Source of the DNA: Rhizoctonia solani
Taxonomy: Eukaryota > Basidiomycota > Agaricomycetes > Cantharellales > Ceratobasidiaceae
NCBI RefSeq assembly: GCF_016906535.1
Contig: NC_057382.1
Coordinates: forward strand, 186,001-250,000
DNA: 64,000 nucleotides
Direction of reading: 5' to 3'
The notes under the pieces are model-generated. The model saw only the letters and a list, made by a program, of their open reading frames with translations, was not told the DNA's origin and made no database searches. Positions 27,201-36,200 of this stretch are shown piece by piece (within the stretch, counting starts at the first letter, position 1; every line of letters starts with the position of its first letter). The position numbers were made by a program, and so were the translations under genes.

Positions 27201-30200
27201 TCGAAAAAGAAATGAAGGAAAAGGCCCTTGGCGCTGCCAAGGCCCTTAGAGGGGGGGCAGTGTCGTAGACACACTCGATACCAGGGAATTTATTCCCATT
27301 TTCTCAAATTTAAACGAAGACTAACGGACAACATTTTTGATCACGTGACTTCGGCGCTTATATCATACGCTAAGCGCCGAGCCACGTCCCCATCCGCACT
27401 TACCTCAGCATACGTAGCCACCTCCACCGGATGACATCATTATGACACGTCAGTGACACGTATGCATGAGTAAGGCCAACTGCGGAGCGGGGTTCTTATT
27501 TGATACGGTATTGCATATAAATGTATTTGTAATTAGATAGCTCTGTAATATATAAGGAGGCCAATCGACCATGGTAACACCCAGGTCGATTACCTCTTGT
27601 CGCATCCCACTTTGTACGAGGGCCTTATAGCCCAGTAAGCACTTAGTCACACGCCTTAAGCGTTGTTCTTGCTGTACATACGTAGCTCGCCGCCGCCTTA
27701 AAGCGCGCGGTCATCGTAGATAGTTGGTTCGTCGTTGTAGGGTACCCATCGCCGCCTTAAGCGGTTCTCTGTAGTAGTTACACGGCCACAAGCGCCCGCA
27801 CCCTCGACGTCCTTACAGACGTCTAGGACAACTTGTATCGGCTTTTCTGTTGCCTCCAGGAATATTCTCCATTCCTCCAAAGCCTTGATGATTGCCAGAA
27901 GTTCCTTGTCGTGGGTGTCATAGTTTGCTTCTGCCCCTGAGAACGACTTAGACATATAGGCAATAGGGTGTAATCAATTGTCTGGTCCCCTCTGGCTTAG
28001 TATGGCGCCCATAGCTACTCCCGATGCATCTGTTTCCAAGTAATAGGGTAGGTTTGGGTTGGAATGGATGAGGACCGGTGACTGGGTAACAAGGAGTTTT
28101 AGTTCCTGGAACGCTGCTTCCTCCAGGTTACCCCATGACCAGGGGGTTTCCTTCTTGGTGAGGTTGTGGAGGGGGCGTGCAACCAAGCTGAAATTAGGAA
28201 TGAAACGTCTAAGATAGTTGACAAATCCTAGGAAGGCCTGAACCTGTTTGACCGTTTTGGGAGTGGGCCAGGAAGTGACGGCCTCAATCTTCTTTTGGTC
28301 CATTGAGAACCCAGCTGGGGAGATGACGATACCAAGATAATCTACGGTTGTGACATGGAAGTGACACTTAGAGAGTTTGCAGAATAACTGGTTCTTCATC
28401 AGCCGTGATAAGACCTCCCTGACATGGGTTGGGTGGTCTTCGGGTTTCTCTGAGAAGATCAGTATATCATCCAGGTATATAACCACAGTGACATCAATGA
28501 GGTCCCTAAATAAGTCGTTCATGAAATGCTGGAACGCTGCGGGGGCATTGGTAAGACCAAAGGGCATAACTAGGTATTCGAACAGGCCATATTTGGTTCT
28601 GAAGGCCGTTTTCCATTCGTCACCTTCCTTGATTTGGACATTATTATACCCCCAGCGTAAGTCCAATTTAGTGAAGATCTTGGCATGTCTGAGTTTAGCC
28701 ATGAGATTGTCCTGTCTTGGTAACGGGTATACGTTCTTATGGGTGACGTCATTCAGCTTTCTATAGTCAACAACTAGTCTGAGGGACCCGTCCGCCTTCT
28801 TTACAAACATGACCGGGGCACCTGCCGAGGAAGTACTAGGGCAGATCTTGCCCGTTGCCAGTTCCTCATCAATGTGTTGTTTCAGTGCCTTTGATTCCGC
28901 GTCAGTCATGCCGTAAATGGGCCCAGGTGAGAGTTTGGCATCCGGAATCAGGTCAATGGCTATATCATATTCCCGATGGGGGGGTAGGACCTTGAACTCT
29001 TCTTCCCCAAAGACCTTAGCAAATTTGTGGTATTGCTCAGGTAAGTCGGCTAATGGGTCTGGATCGGCCTCTTCCTTGGAAGCAATTTTGGCTTGGTCTG
29101 GGAATGAAATTATGCCAGAGGACCAGTCGATGAGTGGGGATTCTTGGGTAAGCCATGTCATGCCAAGTATAGCTGGGGTATTGCCAATAGGGCAGACTAG
29201 GAAGGGGATGGAATGGGGATGGCCGTTGGCCGAGACCGCAAGTTGTACCTGGTGCCATATGCGACCAGTCTGGGATATTGTACCATCTAACATTCTCACT
29301 ACTCGTGGATTTTCGAGTAGGGTTTTTGGTATTTTATATTTTTCAACTATGGCGGGTGATATAAAATTGGATGTTGCGCCAGAGTCTATCAGGGTTTTGA
29401 GGGTTTCCGTTGGGTGGTTATGCATGACTAGATCAAGATATAACAAAGGTTTTTTATTCGAATCTAGGGCTAGAGAGACAAATTCAAACTCCAAATCTGA
29501 TACATGCATATCTATTTTTGGGGCCAGGGGCTTGACGGTAGTCCTTGGCCTTATTCTTTTCCCAACTCGACATCCTCAGCAACCTTAGCCACCTCTTTGA
29601 CTGTGGCTTTCCACCCGTTGGGGCATTGCTTGATGCCGTGGCCCTTCTGGCCGCATTTCATGCACAGCCCGGATGCACGGCGGCGGTCCCTTTCTTCCGG
29701 TGTGACATAATTTGGGTCCTCTGAGAGGCGGACCCGTTGGGTGGTAGTGGTGGAAGTAGTGGCCACGGTGGCCGGGGATTTGGCAGGTGCCTTTTTGGGA
29801 CGGTTCTCCTCATTTTCGCGGCAAATGTTGTCAATCTTAATAGATGCCGCAAAAATTGCCTCGAGTTCATCGGGAATACTATCCTTGGTTGATAGCAGTT
29901 CCTTGACCTTCCAGTGGAGGCCTCGCGTGAACTGCGCAATATAGGCCTCCTTGTTCCAGTCCAATTCCGCCATGAGATTGCGGAACTCCGTGACGTACTC
30001 GGAGGTGGTGGTTGTTTGGGAGAGAGCCGCAATTTTTCTAGCGGCGGCTCGCTTGGCGTCGGGATCGGCAAATGCTTCTTTGAACTTGGCCGTTAAGGCC
30101 TGGATGGTGGTGGGGGGATTGCCTTCGCCCTTGATGATGGCCCCAATAATGGGGAGAGCCCAATCGGCAGCTTTATCGGTCATATGGTATAGGATCCATA

Positions 30201-33200
30201 CGACCATTTGCTCCTCCTCGTCAAATTGGTCCCTATGTAGGGCAACCCAGAGCATCATTCGATCGAGCCACTGAGTGGCCTTGCGTCCCCTGGTATCACC
30301 CTTATAGGGGTCTGGGAGGTCCATCTTTGGCCGCTTTACGCTGGACCCTGCATCAAAAGGGGTGAGAGATCCCAAGTGCCGTTTAGGCGTTCCTTGAGGC
30401 TCCTTTTTGGGGTGCCTTGGCTCCTCCTTGTCTTCTGAATCAAAACCTGTGCCCCTTGATGGTCGGAAGGGGGCCTTGAGTCCAGGCCTAATCGTTGCTG
30501 GAGTGTGGGCTTCTCCTCCCGTGTGGGTGGGAGGAGTGGTAGGCCCAGTCGATGGGCCAGGCTTTGTTTGGGCTCCGCCCTGGTCCTTGTCTCCAACGAG
30601 GTCGTTGGTCTCCTTGCATAAGGCGGTGAGCTGAGTGATTTGCTCGCCTTGAGACTTGACTTGGTCCTGGAGGGACCCAACTTGTGTGGAGAGGGCTTGG
30701 ATAGCCTCGAGGAGAGTGCCAATGGACGGCTCTGGTTCCATTCCGGGCAAGTTTCGCGGAGTGGGAGATGATTTGCGAGTGGGTGGTTGGGAGTTGGCTG
30801 CCACGGAACAACGACTAGAGCGGCTGGTAGGACGGGAGTATGGGTGGGGGACGCCAGAGCGTGTGGATGGAATGGTGAAAACGGCGTGGGGGAAGTAGTG
30901 CCTATATCAGGACTTATGAGCGGTTTTTCTGTAGTATACTGGCGCTAAACCCTTGCGTCTAGTACCTAGCGTTGAACTGTCCCTACGACAAATCAGCAGA
31001 CCTGGCGGTCGTGATATGGGCGGGTTTTCAGCAAGCGGGTATTTCAGCGGTCTAGGGTCGCTGACTACTGAGTTCCGGCGAAACTCGGGGTATGCGGGGG
31101 ATTAGAGCCCGTCTGCCTTATAGCAATTTGGTACTACCAGGGACCGACGTCTGTTTGATTATTAAAGACAAAAGGCAAGTCCAATCTGGTGTTTTCCCTT
31201 GTGCTAGTACAGGGGGTCCTCTCCTTGTCAATCAAGCCTACTACAAGTCGATTTTACAATGTCGTACACCACTGTAAGGTGGGTACGCGCTGGTGGAGGC
31301 GGGCGCTTGTGGCCGTACTACTACACTGGCTTATGTAATCTAACTGACTAAGGCTAACTACTAACTACTAAGTCGCTTAAGGCGACGACTAACTATCTAC
31401 TGTCGATGCGGAGGGGCCTGAGGCCTGGAGGTGTGGTAGGTTAGGTAAAGGGGTGAGTGCTACTGATACTACTTGGGGGCCGGCTACTTAGCTGGCTGAC
31501 TACCTTCTCTAATGTGTAAGAGACGAGGTAAAATTGACTTGGTGTCTCCAAGCGATTTCCCTGCTGTATATAGACAAAGCACACTATCTACATGGTCTGT
31601 GCTTGTGAGAGAAAGAAGTAGCTAAGACAAATGAGAAGCGTGCTGCGGGCTGCGCAGAAGCGTGGATTTCTCCTAAGCGCCCTTGGCACGGCATCTTGGC
31701 GCGGCATCTCGGCATAATAAGCGCCGAGATCACGTGATCGAAAAACAAAAGGTATCCAGTCCGTAAAAAATACTACAAATATCAGAAAAATCGTGCGAGT
31801 CCAATGGTATATGTTAGGAGGTTATAACACTGCGGATCATAGCGTCGGGTGGCATGTGGTTCGTCATTGAATGGTCGTGAGAGGGGGATGTAGTTTGTAT
31901 TTGGGTGTGGCCCATGTCTGGCACGTACGCCGTGAATCTTACAGGCTTGACAGGGCAGTTTGCCATTGGGACCTTTCATCTCCATCATTTTGGCAACTGC
32001 AGGCATATCACCAAACGCAGCAATGAGGTAGGCACGGAGCACAAAGGGATGACGATTGGCTGCATTAAATGCTGGCACTCCACGTGCAAGTTCCTCAAGC
32101 TCATCGATGAAAGGCTCGAGGAATGTGTCAAGTTCCTTTGGGGTCCGTGGGCCGGGAATCACGCCAAGACACAAAATGTTCTCAAGACGCGTTCGAATTG
32201 AGGGTGGGAGGTTATAATTGATAATGATTAGTGGCCAGCATTGCTGCTTCCGCGTCTTGAAGGGGCCTACGCCATCAGTAGAGAGCCCAAGGGCCATGTT
32301 GGTATTGCTTGAGAAGAATCGATGACCCAGTCGTGTACCACCCAAATATACAAACTCCTGAAGGAGTTGAAGGTAATAGCGGCCATCAAAGATGTCAGAG
32401 AGGGTGTTGGGTTTGGGCCGCCGCCGCGATCGATATTGGAGCAACTCGGCCATAGGAGGGCTGCGGAAAAGGTTTATCAGACGTGGGATAAGGGGGAGGT
32501 AGTGGAAAGTTTGCCGCGGGACACGGCGAACAGGGTTCTTGCGGTGTGCTGTGTACCGTGCTTCACCACACCATGGGCACAACTCAAGCCGCTGGTATAC
32601 ACCAGTGTATGCGATGCATGAGTTGATGCAGCAGTGGATTGCCCTCGCACCAAAGGCTGATATCTTGTCTATCTGCCTCTGAAGCTTGGGTTCCATGGGC
32701 AAGTTGGCGAGGTGGTCGGGGAAAGCGCGCGGCAGTTTGCTGTACGCGCGCCCACTGATGTCGGTATCAACCTTGTAGTTGAATGCCTGGACCGTCAGTC
32801 GGTGGTAATCTGGTAGCCGTAAACCTGAATTGGATTTATTAGCATTAATATCGAAGAAAAAATCAATTACTTACCCCCTTTGCGTAACAACTCCTCCTGT
32901 ACAATTAACTCGTAGTAGTCGTGTGGCGCAATGCCGTGCATCCAAGGTAAGGCGGCCAGTGGGTCCTCCTCCTCCTCCTCCTCCTCCTCCTCAGCGGGGT
33001 TGTATGGGGCAAATCGAGGGGACTGCTCTCGACTGGAGGGCCCAGGGCCAGCCCCAGGGGTGACGAATCGGAAGTTGGGGTCAAACCCAGGTTCTCCCAT
33101 TGCGTGATCAACAACGGGCAGTGCAGGTGATTGAAGGAGTTCGCAAAATGCAGGGGGAGGCGGGACATTGGGAGGGTGTCGTCGGTTAAAGTGTGGCAAT

Positions 33201-36200
33201 GGGCAATGTGGTGGTGGGGAGCGGGCAACCAACCCAAGTCGTCGTAGCCTGGTGAGTGTTGCCTCGGCCGCGGTGCGAAGTTTCGAGGCCCTTCTCCGAA
33301 GAGATGGGCAACCATACTTTTGGTGTCGCCAATAGGTCTTGGGCGCCCGCATTTCGTGACATTCGGGGCACCTCCATCGAGTCCCAGCCATTGTACTGAG
33401 CAGAGTCAGTTGCAAGAACACGACGATACAAAAAAAGGACTTACAAGAGCAAAAAGAAAATGTAAACTTGTGTTAATCCAACGAGGATAGTGAAAACAAA
33501 CCGCAAAGAGTGTGTTCAAAGTTGGTTGAGCAATCTATAACTACAACGTACATTGTGAGAACTTATACCGCAAGAAATAAACCAGAAACTTACCTACTGG
33601 CCACATTACGCGGCTTTTGTGGCGTGAAGGTGCTGTGCATCAAATTGGGGAATAAGCGAATAGACCCAGAAATTACGCGAGTGCGGAGGCGTGTGCGCCC
33701 CACAACCGCAACTACGGGACCACCGGACAACAAAAATAGTTAGTGACCTACTTTCAATAAACCGCAAAAGGCTACGTACCTCATCGACTTCAGTTTCCTT
33801 GGCTTTGCTTCTCCATCCACGCAAACAACAGAAAATGCCAATAATATAACGGCGGCAAGGGGACGGGTTTAACGTGCAAGCAGCAAGCCAAAAACACACG
33901 CGTCGCAGTTAAGTAAACAACGGATAGAAACATAACAAGCAGAATATAAGTGAGCAACTTAAGTAGGGGGTATTGGGCATGTCGGTGACTGAGAGAAGGA
34001 GCCTGTTTGATTGGTGTCGATCAGGTTGAAGATCGCAAAGCATTGATATGACAAATAAGAGACACGTACCTAATATAGATACATATTAAGCCCAAAAAGT
34101 AAATAACCAAGGAGAAACGTACTGATTGGTAATTGGCTGTGTATGGCGCGGCTGACCGGGGCAAGGTGAACACCGGTGGAGCTCCGAGTCGGATAAGGAT
34201 GAAACACAATTACCAAGTGAGCATAAGTAGAATTCGCAAGCGAAATCCTAGTAAGCCACCACCACCACAATGCCTCGGTCTCGAGGTATTTATACAGCCC
34301 CTTTTTGGCCGCCCAACGCCTTTGCACATCAAGTCCCTCTTGATCTGAACCCCCGGTAGCCAGCACTACGCGAACGAAAAACTGCTAATAATTTGATTAT
34401 TTTACAACTACACTCGGCAACCCGACCTCCTACCCTTGACTATTTTGACTATCCCTCCAACTCCAATGGCTCCATCTCCATGGAAGGGCAAGGGCAGGGC
34501 CTCCAACAACCAGGATTCGCGCCGTCGAGCCCTAGAACGCTCGATCGCGAGACACAACGTCAAGAGGGCGCGCCGCGCTGAGCAGCGTACCACCCGTAAC
34601 GCCCCAGACCCCTTCGACACTCTCCAGGCCATTGATTGGCCACCTTCTGACGACAACGGAGACGATGACGATGACGAGACCGGCAACAACGCTGGTTTGG
34701 GTTCTCGGGAGCCATCTGAGAACGATTGGGCTGCCATGTGTCGTGCGTATATCTAATATATATTCACGCCAGACCAATAGATTACGCTGCTAATTAATTA
34801 TTAGGTGCCAATGAGGCAATGTCTCAAGAACTCGCGCATTTGCGAGCAATTTTTGGACGTAATGACCAGCTTACCCACGGTGCCACCCCGGGAGCGTCTG
34901 GTTCGCGCTCTCGAAGTAGCGTTCCTCGTCCCTCCAGCGCTGCTCCTGTTTCCCTTGGGGAACCTGCCCTCGACTATCCCCCCACTTGCCCGCCATCGCA
35001 TACTCACCCATCGCCTTCTGACGACCCAGCTCCCCGCCGTTTTGTGCCGCTCCCGAAGTCTAAGACCAGTGCGAACATTGGCGACATACAAAACGATGCC
35101 GGACTCGGTGGCAACCTGGCTCGTTGGCTGGAGATAAGCGTAAGTGTGGAAGATGTGTCTTCCCCCGGTTCAATATACTATTTACTCTCTTTAAACTTAT
35201 AGAACATCATACGTGAGCTTATGACGCGGGTTGGGTTAGACTATGGTAACTCGTGGTCGAATCAGGACAAGACCAAGCTTGGTATCTTGTACGCATTGGT
35301 ACGTGTTATATTCATTACGTGAAAACTTGACCCTATGGTTGACTGGGGGTCAGATTCTCAAGGAGGCTCCCGAGCTCGGAGTCTTTCAAAACGGGTGGGG
35401 CACCGAGTGGCTCGTCCAGGCAAAGTTCAACAACCATTGATGCTACAAGACGAAACGCATGAAGCAGAGACACTCGAATGTCAAAGGTAGGTCAATTGAA
35501 TGACACATTCACATTGATTACTAAATATCGCCTCCATTTGGTGCACAAGCGGAGGACAGTGCTCAAGGTCATGGTCCCCCTCCACCTCCACCTTTGGAGA
35601 CTCCGTCTCCACAGCTGACCCTGAAGTCACCCCCACCGCCCTCTCCCCTCTTCCTTGCAGCATCCCCCCTGCGAGAACCAACCCCTCTGCCTCAACCAGA
35701 GCCAGGGCCAGAGCATGAGGCGCCCCAACCTCAAAACCCTCCCCAGCAATCGCCCCCGCCACCAGCTTCCCCTCGGCTCCAGCGTGAACACCCCCCGGAG
35801 CTACCTACACTCCGGCTCTTGCACCCGCCTCCCGACTCGGAGCCTATCCATCCCCCCGCAGACCAGCCCCCAACCTCCCGGCGTCGTGGGCCTCGCGCTT
35901 GCCGTTTGTGCGGCGATCCCAGCACCTCGCGCTCGCGGTACAACCTACGCACTCGCGGTGCTGCAGCAGCGGCTGCTGAGGCCCAAACAGTTGCGGCAAT
36001 CGAGGAGAACCAGCGGCAAGCGGGTGGAACCTTGGGGAGTAAGAAGCGCTCCTGTAGAAGCGAATCGCCACTGCGCCTGCTGGAGGAGTCTGACGACGGC
36101 GGGCGATTGAGCGATGAGGACTACTGAGGTGAGTTTTTGATAATAATATTCTATTTCTGGCACGTCCTACCTGCTGAATCCCGGATTTTGCATGCATAGG

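Larger units (their letters stand above)
21414..27830 (+). mobile_element. Ty3/gypsy chromovirus, element B (nested in A)
   Basis: Complete 6,417-bp element in plus orientation with LTRs at 21414-21983 and 27261-27830 and target duplication ACTTG (21409-21413 and 27831-27835). It sits inside the RNase H coding region of element A. Gag and Pol are long and open. Its leader and coding regions resemble those of A, so the two belong to related families. A purine tract (AGAGGGGGGGCAG) precedes the right LTR. The LTRs differ at about six positions. Confidence 0.95.
19130..31829 (-). mobile_element. Ty3/gypsy chromovirus, element A
   Basis: LTR retrotransposon in minus orientation with LTRs at 19130-19701 (3') and 31260-31829 (5'), both TG...CA, flanked by a 5-bp target duplication CTGCG (19125-19129 and 31830-31834). 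Without element B it is about 6.28 kb. Gene order on the minus strand is gag, protease, reverse transcriptase, RNase H, integrase, chromodomain. A purine tract (AAGGGGGGGGCAA on the minus strand) precedes the 3' LTR. LTRs differ by about five substitutions and one 2-bp indel, so the insertion is fairly young. Confidence 0.95.
17475..33391 (-). pseudogene. Tnp2-like transposase, interrupted by gypsy element A
   Basis: Transposase of the EnSpm/CACTA superfamily (Tnp2 family). The start is taken at the ATG at 33391: a CxxC...H...C finger (RCPECHEMR...WRHQKYGC), a Pro-rich and poly-Glu stretch, then an intron at ~32820-32870. Next comes a Tnp2-type core: LELCPWCGEARY, ALGLSTDGVGPFK, NLPPSIRTRLENILCLGVIPGP, ELDTFLEPFIDELEEL and CQACKIHGVRARHGP. 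Codons ...R R Y D P Q stop at element A (31829) and resume at 19129 as N L P L R T H, in frame across one CTGCG target copy. The C-terminal exons (19129-18540, 18492-17840, 17843-17475) include LPLHALLHIANNIEAMGPVWAYWAFPMERFCG, a DUF4218-like block. No other disabling change was seen, so the gene was probably intact until A landed. Confidence 0.85.
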
